Shown one piece after another: positions 32,774 through 43,805 of a DNA stretch of 64,000 nucleotides. Source of the DNA: Primulina eburnea. Lineage: Eukaryota; Streptophyta; Magnoliopsida; Lamiales; Gesneriaceae. Position 1 is the first letter of the stretch; every line of letters starts with the position of its first letter. The position numbers and the translations under genes are program-made. Under the pieces are notes generated by a model that saw only the letters and a list, made by a program, of their open reading frames with translations, searched no databases and was not told the origin of the DNA. The stretch lies in assembly GCF_022965805.1 (NCBI RefSeq), contig NW_027331260.1:124001-188000 (forward strand), given 5' to 3'.

Positions 32774-34460
32774 TAATGAATCGAGTATTTCAGCCTTATC
32801 TAGATCAGTTCGTCATAGTATTCATTGATGACATTCTTAAATGCTCAAAGAGCCATGAGGTACACAGTCAGCATTTGAGTAGAGTTTTGCAAGTTTTACA
32901 GAGGCACAAGTTGTTTGCAAAATTCAGTAAGTGTGAATTTTGGTTGGAGAAAGTAGCATTTTTTGGACATATCATATCTAGCAGTGGCATTGAGGTGGAT
33001 CCAGCTAAAGTGGCAACAGTAAAATAATGGGTTGAGATGAAGAACGCATCAGAGATCCGTAGTTTACTAGACTTGGCAGGCTACTACAAGAAATTTATTC
33101 AGGGGTTTTCATCAATTACAGTGCCACACTTCATTGCTAATAAAAATGCTAAATTTGTGTGGAGTGAAGAATCTCAGAAGAGCTTCGATACTTTGAAGCA
33201 ACTCTTATCACAGCGCCGGTTTTAGCCATGCCATCAGGGCAATACAATTTTCTGTTGTACACCGATGCTTCTAAGCTCGGTTTAGGCGTAGTATTGATGC
33301 AGCATGGTCGGGTTATAGCATATACCTCCGGACAGTTGAAAGTGCATGAGAAGAACTACCCGACTCATGATCTCAAGTTAGCTGCCATTGTCTTTGCATT
33401 GAAGATATAGAGACATTATTTGCATGGCGAGAAATTCCAGATATTCACTGATCACAAGAGTCTCAAGTACTTCTTCACGCAGAAAGAGCTGAACATGAGA
33501 CAAAGTTGGTGGTTGAAGTTAGTAAAAGACTTCGATTGTGAAATTAGATACCATCCAGAGAAAGTTAATGTTTTGGCAATTTTTTGAGCAGGAAAGTAGC
33601 AGTAATACCGCAACTGTCAGCACAAACATCTCTTTAGTCAGAGATTCAGAGGTTTGGCCTAGAAGTTTATCCCAAGGGCAGAGCGCCCTAGTTGTCTAAT
33701 CTAACACTCAAGTCTTCTTTTCGATACCGAATCCGTAGATATAGGCCTTCAGATGAACGGTTACATAAATGAAAACTGAAGGATGAAGCTAAGGGCAGTG
33801 TACTCTGCACAGTGTCTGATGGTTTTGTGACATACAAAGGAAGGATGTGGGTGCATAGTTTTGATTCGATCAGAGGGGATATTTTGTCAGAGACACATAC
33901 ATCTCCGTATTTCATCCATCCAAGAGGTACCAAGATGTACAAGGATTTTCAGATCTTGTATTGGTGGCCAGGTATGAAGCGGGACATCCGTCGATTTGTG
34001 TCTGAATGGCTCACTTGTCAGCAAGTGAAAGCAGAGCACCAGAGGACAGCAGGGATGCTTCAGCTCCCTATTCCCGAGTTGAAATGGGAGAATATCATCA
34101 TGGATTTCGTTGTTGGATTTACATGGTCAGTCAAAGGATCTAATGCCATTTGGGTTATAGTGGATCGACTTACTAAATCGGCACACTTCTTACCCATGAA
34201 GACAAATTTCTCCATTACTCAGTAACAGAGCTCTATATCCGAGAGATAGTCTTATTACATGAGATCCCAGTTTCTATTGTGTCTGACAAGGACCCGAGAT
34301 TCATATCGTCCTTTTGGAAGAGATTACAAGGAGCTATGGGGACAAATTTTCTATTCACTACGGCATTCCACCCTCAGACAGATGGCCAGTCTGAGCGGGA
34401 GAATCAGATATTGGAAGATTTGTTGCGAGCATGTGTGATCGATTTTATGGGAATTGGGAA
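32774..34460 (+). pseudogene. Element B RT C-terminus, RNase H, integrase N-part
   Basis: Plus strand: [14 protein letters not shown] (RT active site, about 32821), FLGHIIS-type block at 32960, thumb region, RNase H ([15 protein letters not shown] at 33250, DHKSLKYFF at 33450), then the integrase zinc finger (HPRGTKMYKDF... CQQVKAE) and core (NAIWVIVDRLTKSAHFLPMK, SDKDPRFISSFW, TAFHPQTDGQSERENQ). Stops or frameshifts occur near 33027, 33224, 33408, 33585 and 34222. At 34460 it is split by element C and resumes at 42920. Confidence 0.9.
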
Positions 34461-34555
34461 TGTAAGGCTCGAGAATTATCAGTATCATTGATGTTAGACT
34501 TGCAGAGATAAGAATGCATGAATTATGGGATTTTGAGCGAGCAGGGCCAAAGCCA

Positions 34556-34766
34556 CACCGCACCCGCGGTGCTAGGAGATACAGCACCCGCGGTGCATTG
34601 AGAGGAAATTAGTGGATTTGTGCGAAGCAAGACCGCACCCGCGGTGCTAACAAGACCGCAACCGCGGTCATGCAGGGACCGCACCCGCGGTCTAGGTGTT
34701 GCATTTTTAGATGAATTCGTCGTGAGCACAGCGCACCCGCGCTCCCGAGACACCGCACCAGCGGTG
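34556..34766 (+). repeat. U3 GC-rich array in LTR C (5' copy), seven units
   Basis: Seven units of ACCGCACCCGCGGTC type; two are degenerate (CGCAACCGCGGTC and CGCACCAGCGGTG). The 3' LTR (41217-41447) has eight units and those two are perfect there. The array ends about 50 bp upstream of the TATA tract. Confidence 0.88.
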
Positions 34767-34814
34767 ATGCATGCGGAAGTGCCACCTTTGTTTGTGCTTA
34801 TGACACATGGCATG

Positions 34815-34824
34815 TATATATATA
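34815..34824 (+). promoter_or_regulatory. Candidate TATA box of LTR C
   Basis: TATATATATA followed by GAGTCTCATGC, right after the array. The same order is found in LTRs A and F. Confidence 0.65.
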
Positions 34825-36247
34825 GAGTCTCATGCTGATTCATTCTTCCCCACTTTTCAGTAGAGAGAACCGAGAGCTTCTTCCAAAATTCCTCAAGTTC
34901 TTCATGGCTTTAAATTGAGCTTGTACAAGATTCATCCATCCAAATTTTGAGATAAGTAGGGATTATCGATCCTTGCATCATTGGCTACGAAAGGATGTAA
35001 GTATTGTTCATTTCCAGCATGTCTCGATATTTATGTGCTGGAGAAGTCATGATTTTATTGAAGGAATGTGTTCTTGATAGGGTGCACATTATAGAAATGC
35101 AATCGGATTGATTTTCAGTTATCGTATGCCATTATTTCGAAATTCCAGCCTATGTGTATGATGGTGTACCGATTTTGAAGTGATAATGAGATTATTGTGA
35201 TGTTGATGAAATTATGATATTGTTATATGTTGAGATTGAGTTACCGGTATCAAAGAAATACGCCGTTACGCTGTCGATTGTTACGAGATGGAGTATGATT
35301 AAGTATTGACTTGTGCAAGATTTTGATATGAGTTATGTCTTGATAGAGTGCATTGTTACATTGTCATTTCAGACTAGATTTGACAGAGTGGCAGCTGATT
35401 CGAGAGTGTGACAGATTGTTCGACAAGAAAGGTATAATTCATGTGGTCACGAGATTGCACAACTCGATTCAGATTTGATACGAGTTTCCCTAAATCACAT
35501 ACTAGATTGTTATTACATTTGATTATGTAATGTCTTGTTTATTGATTTATATTCGAGTCCTAAGATAGGAGATATTGGCAGATTGGCCAAAACTAGACGT
35601 TTCGGTGTATCGACGCATAGGAGCAGATTTGCTCTATGTGTAGACCCTCGATACAGAGTTGACCGAAGTCTAGGAATAAGACGTACCGTCGCCCCGAGTG
35701 GTTGGGTAGGTGACAGACCGTCTTATTCACACCGGGATCCCTAGAGTAGAAATGAATCGAGTCAAGAACTAGATGTTGAATACAGATTTGTATTCTTTTA
35801 CATGTTTAGATGTTAATTCATGTTAAATGATATATGCTATGCTTTTGTACATGATTTATGACATTTCATGCATCCATGTTTTATACTGGGATTTGTTCTC
35901 ACCGGAGTTATCCGGCTGTTGTCGTGTCTGTATGTGTGCATGGCAACAGATGGGGCAGGATCTGGGTCACGAGGAAGATGAGAGATTGTTGATAGCGTGG
36001 AGATCTCGGGCATTGCAGTTTACTAGTTGTTTGTACTAGACTTGTACTGAGACTTTTAAACACTAGTGTATGATTGTACTAAACAGACTTGTATGTACAG
36101 TATGTTGTTTAATTATTATGGAGACATGTTATGTTTTAATTACACAATTGAATTAATGTTAAAAGCAAAATTTTGACCCACATTTTCTAACAAAGATCCA
36201 ATTAAATCCCAAAAGAATTGAGTTAGAGCCCGGGTCCCCACAACAGG

Positions 36248-36259
36248 TGGTATCAGAGC
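36248..36259 (+). other. Element C primer binding site
   Basis: TGGTATCAGAGC, five bases after the 5' LTR end; initiator Met tRNA type. Confidence 0.95.
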
Positions 36260-36502
36260 AGTAGGTTCTGTAGAGTGAGATAAAATAGAATGAGCGGGGT
36301 AGATCGAGTCATCTTCCTTGCTTCTGACGTGATAGCATGATTTACTGCTTTCCCTATTATATGTTGTATTGTATCTGAATTGATTTACAGCATATACTTG
36401 TCAAGCCTGAATCAGAACTGATTCTCGATCAGAGTTTATGATCAGAGGAAGGCTGAGACAGACGATATTGATTGAGTACTAATCAGTTTGATAATCAGAT
36501 TT

Positions 36503-39500
36503 ATGCCGCCTAGACGTATACCACAGCCAAAGCAGGGTAGCACATCAGGTGCACAGATGGATGTTACCGCTACGCCGATGGAGACCTTATTGAAGAGATT
36601 TCAGTCTTTCCATCCTCCTACGCTGAAGGGCACAGAGAGTGCAGTAGAGTGTGAGAGCTGGCTTGATGATATCGAGATGTTATTTGAGTCTTTGGCATAT
36701 ACTGATGAGCGACGTATGAAATTGATAGGGCGTCAAATGCAAGAGGTTGCCAAGAGCTGGTGGTTGACTACGAAGAGAGCCTTGGAGCATTGAGGCATTG
36801 ACATAACTTGGAAAGTTTTCAAGGATGAGTTCTATCAGCGCTTTTTCCCCGTCTCTTACCGAAAAGATAAAGGAGCTGAATTTGCAAATCTGAGGCAGGG
36901 ACAGTGGAACATCGAGGAGTATGTTGCTAAATTTTCTGCATTGCTACGATTTGCACCTCATGTGGCAGGAAACGACGAGGAAGTGGCCGATCAGTTCATC
37001 AACGGGTTGAACCCAGATGTTTTTACTTTGGTGAACACGGGACGGCCTAATACTTTTTCAGAGGCACTAAACAGAGCTAAGGGAGCAGAGGCTGGCTTGA
37101 TCAGGCAGCGAGGCGTTTCTTACGGTGTTCAGGGGCAGAGACAGCCACAGCCTACCGCCGTTCAGTTTCCACCACCTCCTCCTCGTTTTGACAGTGGAGC
37201 TGGTAGTAGTGGCAAGAAGGAATTTCTGAAGGCTAAGGGCAAATAGTATAAGAGATCTGGGAGCAGTTCATCGAGTTCGAGTGGATCTCGACAGAGAGGT
37301 CAGGGTTCAGATTACAGTGGCGTATACTGTAGTTCGTGTGGAGGACGACATGTCACGGAGCAGTGTCAAGGAGTTATGGGACATTGCAACATCTGTAGGC
37401 AACAGGGACACTTTGCCAGAGTTTGTCCCCAGAGAGGTGCACAACGATTCTAGAGTACAGGGTCATCAGCACCAGCGCCACAGATGGAGAGACAGGCATC
37501 CTCTGTACACTCCTTCCAGCCACCATCCACACAGACCCAGCAGAGACCAGGAGGTAGTCAGACCGTGAGTCAGCCTCCCAGACAGCAGGCAAGGGTATTT
37601 GCGCAGACAGAGGAGCAGGCGCAGGAGGCACCAGATGACGTCATTGCAGGTAACTGTTTTCTTTGCGGTTATCCTGCATACGTGTTGATAGACACAGGTG
37701 CATCCCATACATTCATATCTGAGCATTTTGCATTGAGACATTCATTGCCTGTTGAGTCTTTGTCGACAGTAGTGTCTATAGCTTCTTCGTTGGGAAGTGG
37801 TTTGATATCTGTGACTACTGTTAGACACTGTATGCTTCAGTTTGAGGGGCATGAGATTGATCTTGATTGTGTAGTACTTGGTTTAGCTGATTTTGATTGT
37901 ATAGTTGGTATAGATATGTTAACCAAGTACAGGGCTACTGTAGATTGTTTCCACAAGATTGTCAGATTCAGACCCGAGATGACAGAGGAGTGGAAATTCT
38001 ACGGTAAGGGTTCCAGATCTCGGATTCCCTTAGTATCTGCTCTGACTATGAGTAGACTGCTTCAGAGAGGAGCAGAGGGCTTTCTCGTATATTCAGTAGA
38101 TCTACTGAAGTCGAGCCCAGCATTGGCAGATCTGCCAGTGGTTTGCGAGTTTGCAGATGTGTTCCCAGATGAGATTCCAGGGTTGCCTCCGGTTCGAGAG
38201 GTAGATTTTAGCATAGATCTTGTGCCAGGCAGTGTTCCTATTTCGAGAGCTCCGTATAGGATGGCGCCTATTGAACTGAAAGAATTGAAAGCACAGTTGG
38301 AAGATCTTTTGTCCAAGGGATATATCAGACTCAGTGTATCTCCTTGGGGTGCTCCGGTGCTTTTCGTTAGGAAGAAAGATGGTTCAATGCGACTGTGTAT
38401 TGATTATAGGCAGTTGAACAAGGCAACAGTGAAGAACAAATATCCTTTGCCGCGCATCGACGATTTGTTTGATCAGTTACAGGGATCTTCTGTATACTCG
38501 AAGATTGATTTGAGATCAGGGTATATCAGCTCAGAGTTAGAGACGTTGATATTCCGAAGACTGCATTCCGAACCAGGTACGGACATTATGAGTTTGTTGT
38601 TATGCCTTTCGGTTTGACGAATGCACCGGCGGTATTTATGAGTTTGATGAACCGTATTTTTCAGAGATATTTAGATGATTTTGTAATTGTGTTCATTGAT
38701 GATATTTTGGTGTATTCGAAGAGTCTGACTGAGCATGCAGATCATTTGAGGATTGTATTGAAGACCTTGAGAAAAGAACAATACGCCAAACTGTCCAAGT
38801 GAGAATTTTGGTTGAGACAGGTGGTATTTTTGGGGCATATTATATCTGGAGATGGTATTGCAGTAGATCCGAGTAAAGTTGAGGCTATGATCAGTTGGCC
38901 GAGACCGACTTCTGTGCCTGAGATACGCAGTTTCATGGGTCTAGCCGGGTATTATCGTCGTTTTATCCGAGATTTCTCCAGTATAGCGAAGCCTATCACC
39001 CAGTTAACACAGAAGAATATGCCATTTGTGTGGTCTGAAGATTGTGAAGCCAGTTTTGTATAGTTGAAGAAGAGGCTGACTAGTGCGCCTGTCTTGACGA
39101 TTCCTTTAGGTACAGGTGAGTTCGTTGTATATTGTGACGCATCTCACAGAGGATTAGGATGTGTTCTTATGCAGCGAGGGCACGTGATAGCGTATGCCTC
39201 TAGACAGCTGAAGCCGCACGAGACCCGTTATCCGATTCATGATCTTGAATTGGCGGCAATTGTTTTTGCACTCAAGATCTGGCGCCATTATCAGTATGGC
39301 GAGACATTTGATATCTATTCCGATCATAAGAGCCTGAAGTACCTCTTTTCGCAGTCAGAGTTGAACATGAGGCAGCGAAGATGGCTTGATCTACTGAAAG
39401 ATTTTGATTGCGAGATCAAATACCATCCAGGGAAGTCAAATGCAGCGGCAGACGCCTTAAGTCGAAAGGTATGTGCTCTTTCCTTGTCGACAGTAGGTGT

Positions 39501-41019
39501 ATCAAATTTAGTAAAAGATTGTTGCTTGTCTGGGTTGACATTTGATACAGAGAGTGGACCGTTGCGACTTGCTGTGATTCAGATTGAGCCAGATCTGATT
39601 TTGAGGATCAAAGATGCGCAGAGAACCGATTCGAGTATTCAGAGATCGATTGATATGGTCAGAGCTGGTCATATATCAGAGTATCAGTTTAGAGATTTTG
39701 TTCTGTATGTGAATAACCGCCTAGTAGTGCCAGAGATTTCAGATTTGAGACGACAGATTATGTCAGAAGCACACTGTAGTCGATTCAGCATTCATCCTGG
39801 TGGCAGGAAGATGTACAATGCCTTGAAGACACAATTCTGGTGGAAGCAGATGAAGACCGATATCGCAGAATTTGTGTCTAAATGTTTGAATTGCCAGCGG
39901 GTGAAGGCAGAAAGAAAGAAGCCCGGAGGTTTACTTCAGAGTTTGTCTGTTCCTGAATGGAAATGAGACCACATTTCCATGGATTTTGTGACAAAGTTAC
40001 CTCGATCTTCGCGGGGCTGTGACGCGATTTGGGTTGTAATAGACAGACTGACCAAATCAGCGTGCTTTATTCCGTACAGAATGACCTATCGACACGATCA
40101 GATGGCAGAGTTGTATGTTAGAGAGGTCGTCAGATTGCACGGTGTGCCGAAGTCGATCGTATCAGATCGTGATCCACGATTCACTTCTCACTTCTGGCAC
40201 AGTTTGCAGCAGACTTTGGGTACGACTTTACACCTGAGCACTGCTTATCATCCTCAGACAGACGGACAGTCAGAGCGGACTATCCAGACTTTAGAGGACA
40301 TGCTGAGAGCTGTAGTACTAGATTTTGGTACTAGTTGGCAAGATTCATTGCCGTTGATTGAGTTTTCATACAACAACAGCTATCAGACTAGCATTGAGAT
40401 GGCACCGTTCGAAGCTTTATACGGAAAGAAGTGCAGATCTCCGTTGTACTGGGATGATATCTCTGAGGTACCAGAGTTGGGGCCTGATATGATTCGTGAG
40501 ATGACCGAGAAAGTGAAGATCATTCAGAAGCGAATGAAGACGGCACAGGATAGGCAAGCGAAATACGCCAATGTCAGACGCATACCGTTGGTATTTGAGC
40601 AAGGAGACAGAGTATTTTTGAAGATTTCCCCTTTCAGAGGCGTTGTCAGATTTGGCAAGAAAGGAAAGTTGTCTCCTAGATACGTCGGTCCATATGAAAT
40701 CCTTGAGAAGATTGGCGATCGAGCTTACAGACTTGCTCTTCCTCCTTCACTGTCCGGTATACATGACGTTTTTCATGTATCGATGCTGCGCAGATATATG
40801 CCAGATGATTCTCATGTTATTCAGCCTGACGAAGCCGAGTTTGATCAGACTTTGAGCTATGTGGAAAGACCGATACAGATTCTTGATCGGAAAGAGAAAC
40901 AGCTTAGAACCAAGACCATTCCGCTTGTAAAGGTTCAATGGAGTCGTCATGGCATCGAGGAAGCAACGTGGGAGACAGAGTCTGATAAGAGGCAGAAACA
41001 TCCCGAGCTATTCATATGA
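36503..41019 (+). pseudogene. Element C gag-pol (Tekay-like Ty3/gypsy), nearly complete
   Basis: One Gag-Pol frame starting MPPRR (36503; an upstream ATG at 36488 is in frame). Order: Gag core (CESWLDDIEMLFESL), CCHC knuckle (37385-37426), protease [10 protein letters not shown] (DTG at 37691-37699), RT ([28 protein letters not shown] near 38700), RNase H ([25 protein letters not shown]), integrase (zinc finger 39760-39905; AIWVVIDRLTKSACF; SDRDPRFTSHFW; TAYHPQTDGQSER), and a C-terminal tail (IQILDRKEKQLRTKTIPLVK, WETESD) like the chromodomain-type tail of Tekay chromoviruses. Broken by stops at 36791, 37244, 37451, 38800, 39061 and 39964 and by a one-base deletion near 38525. Most stops fit C-to-T decay. 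Confidence 0.95.
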
Positions 41020-41106
41020 TGTGAGTCTTCCTTTAAATTTTGATTATACTGTTTTGAGTATATTTTCATGATTACTTGCGTACGAGTTCGAGGACGAACT
41101 CCTGTC

Positions 41107-41121
41107 TAAGAGGGGTAGAAA
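41107..41121 (+). other. Element C polypurine tract
   Basis: The AAGAGGGGTAGAAA tract directly before the 3' LTR start at 41122. The nearby GAGTTCGAGGACGAACTC lies after the pol stop. Confidence 0.88.
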
Positions 41122-42919
41122 TGTAAGGCTCGAGAATTATCAGTATCATTGATGTTAGACTTGTAGAGTTAAGAATGCATGAATTATGGGATTTTGAGCG
41201 AGCAGGGCCGAAGCCACACCGCACCCGCGGTGCTAGGAGATACAGCACCCGCGGTGCATTGAGAGGAAATTAGTGGATTTGTGCGAAGCAAGACCGCACC
41301 CGCGGTGCTAACAAGACCGCACCCGCGGTGGTGAGACCGCACCCGCGGTCATGCAGGGACCGCACCCGCGGTCTAGGTGTTGCATTTTTAGATGAATTCG
41401 CCGTGAGCACAGCGCACCCGCGCTCCCGAGACACCGCACCCGCGGTGATGCATGCGGAAGTGCCACCTTTGTTTGTGCTTATGACACATGGCATGTATAT
41501 ATATAGAGTCTCATGCTGATTCATTCTTCCCCACTTTTCAGTAGAGAGAACCGAGAGCTTCTTCCAAAATTCCTCAAGTTCTTCATGGCTTTAAATTGAG
41601 CTTGTACAAGATTCATCCATCCAAATTTTGAGATAAGTAGGGATTATCGATCCTTGCATAGTTGGCTACGAAAGGATGTAAGTATTGTTCATTTCCAGCA
41701 TGTCTCGATATTTATGTGCTGGAGAAGTCATGATTTTATTGAAGGAATGTGTTCTTGATAGGGTGCACATTATAGAAATGCAATCGGATTGATTTTCGGT
41801 TATCGTATGCCATTATTTCGAAATTCTAGCCTATGTGTATGATGGTGTACCGATTTTGAAGTGATAATGAGATTATTGTGATGTTGATGAAATTATGATA
41901 TTGTTATATGTAGAGATTGAGTTACCGGTATCAAAGAAATACGCCGTTATGCCGTCGATTGTTACGAGATGGATTATGATTAAGTATTGACTTGTGCAAG
42001 ATTTTGATATGAGTTATGTCTTGATAGAGTGCATTGTTACATTGTCATTTCAGACTAGATTTGACAGAGTGGCAGCTGATTCGAGAGTGTGACAGATTGT
42101 TCGACAAGAAAGGTATAATTCATGTGGTCACGAGATTGCACAACTCGATTCAGATTTGATACGAGTTTCCCTAAATCACATACTAGATTGTTATTACATT
42201 TGATTATGTAATGTCTTGTTTATTGATTTATATTCGAGTCCTGAGATAGGAGATATTGGCAGATTGGCCAAAACTAGACGTTTCGGTGTATCGACGCATA
42301 GGAGCAGATTTGCTCTATGTGTAGACCCTCGATACAGAGTTGACCGAAGTCTAGGAATAAGACGTACCGTCGCCCCGAGTGGTTGGGTAGGTGACAGACC
42401 GTCTTATTCACACCGGGATCCCTAGAGTAGAAATGAATCGAGTCAAGAACTAGATGTTGAATACAGATTTGTATTCTTTTACATGTTTAGATGTTAATTC
42501 ATGTTAAATGATATATGCTATGCTTTTGTACATGATTTATGACATTGCATGCATCCATGTTTTATACTGGGATTTGTTCTCACCGGAGTTATCCGGCTGT
42601 TGTCGTGTCTGTATGTGTGCATGGCAACAGGTGGGGCAGGATCTGGGTCACGAGGAAGATGAGAGATTGTTGATAGCGTGGAGATCTCGGGCATTGCAGT
42701 TTACTAGTTGTTTGTACTAGACTTGTACTGAGACTTTTAAACACTAGTGTATGATTGTACTAAACAGACTTGTATGTACAGTATGTTGTTTAATTATTAT
42801 GGAGACATGTTATGTTTTAATTACACAATTGAATTAATGTTAAAAGCAAAATTTTGACCCACATTTTCTAACAAAGATCCAATTAAATCCCAAAAGAATT
42901 GAGTTAGAGCCCGGGTCCC
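41122..42919 (+). mobile_element. Element C 3' LTR (1.80 kb), last bases lost
   Basis: Near-identical to the 5' LTR, with one extra array unit (about 20 bp). It ends ...CCGGGTCCC at 42919, lacking the final CACA of the 5' LTR, and joins B integrase sequence directly. No copy of the left flank GGGAA is present, so the right target duplication is also gone. Confidence 0.93.
41217..41447 (+). repeat. U3 GC-rich array in LTR C (3' copy), eight units
   Basis: Eight ACCGCACCCGCGGT-type units. The extra unit relative to the 5' LTR lies near 41325-41345 (GCGGTGGTGAGACCGCACCC). Confidence 0.88.
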
Positions 42920-43355
42920 TCCAGCGAATCTAAACTACCCATAGTGGAGTTTACCTACAACAATAGTTTTCAATAATCTACAGGTATAATCAGTGTATGG
43001 AAAGAAGTGCAGATCGCTGATTCATTGGGATGAAGTGGGTAAGGGAGCAGAACTTGGCCCAGATATTATTTAGCAGACTGTAGACGTAGTGGTCAAGATC
43101 CGAGATAGGATGAAGACCGTCCAGAGTCGACAAAGAGTTATGCTGACAAGAGAAGAAGGGATCTCGAATTTTCCATAGGAGATCACGTATTCGTGAGGAT
43201 AACACCCATGAAGGGTGTTATGAGGTTTGGGAAGAAAGGCAAGCTGAGTCCGAGATTCATAGGGCCATTCGAAATTCTTGACAGAGTTGGGACACTTGCT
43301 TAACGTGTAGCTCTACCGCCGAATTTGGTCAGAGTACACAATGTGTTCCACGTTT
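42920..43355 (+). pseudogene. Element B integrase C-terminal part
   Basis: Resumes B after element C: LPIVEFTYNNSFQ, YGKKCRSLIHWDEVG, DRMKTVQSRQ, GDHVFVRITPMKGVMRFGKK, KLSPRFIGPFEILDRVG and VRVHNVFHVS. Several stops and frame changes are present. Similarity ends at about 43355 without a chromodomain-type tail, polypurine tract or LTR, so the 3' end of B was lost by deletion or rearrangement. Confidence 0.88.
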
Positions 43356-43801
43356 CGATTACCCAATTAACAACTAATCAAAACACTAACTCTCCCTTAA
43401 CTTTAAATAAAAATCTTTAATTTGAAAAAAAAAATGTGCAAGTGAAAATTCTTTAAAATTTTAAAATCATAAAATTACCTAATAATTAAATTAGGCTTTT
43501 AAAATGCTAAAAAAATTAAATAAAACATTTAAAATGCTCCATCCTAAACTTAAAAATAAAATACCGTATTTTAAAATTGCCAAAATGGCCACCGGTCTCT
43601 TTTCCTTGATCCCGCATCGAATAATCGCCTGAAACATGAAACTCAAGAAAACGTTTTATGTTCATCACATAAACATAAATAATTCAAAAATAATGCAATT
43701 TCATAAAACATGCCTCACTAAAAATTATTTAAAATTAAATAAATGATTTAGCTATTAAATAAATGCATGAGTTTTACGTGTACTGATTTTCTGGCTCTAC
43801 A
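43356..43801 (-). mobile_element. H-family LTR fragment (J-left), LTR start side
   Basis: AT-rich, non-coding. The end ATGAGTTTTACGTGTACTG ... GGCTCTACA resembles the outer end of solo LTR H, as does CGGTCTCTTTTCCTTGATCC (compare H near 30215). Read on the minus strand it is the first about 450 bp of an LTR starting TGTAGAGCC at 43801. The left edge at about 43356 is a break into B. Element G was inserted at its right edge. Confidence 0.6.
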
Positions 43802-43805
43802 TAAC

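Larger units (their letters stand above)
34461..36242 (+). mobile_element. Element C 5' LTR (1.78 kb)
   Basis: Starts TGTAAGGCTCGAGAATTATC and ends GAGCCCGGGTCCCCACA. It has the GC-rich array (34556-34766), TATATATATA at 34815, the inverted repeat (35675-35727), ACTGGGATTT near 35885 and the hairpin (35916-35949). By eye it differs from the 3' LTR at only about 15-20 positions plus one array unit, so the insertion is young relative to its surroundings. Confidence 0.95.

Noticed and set aside
43356..43801. 3' LTR of element B
   Set aside because: It is in minus orientation and lacks a polypurine tract next to B, so it cannot be B's own LTR.
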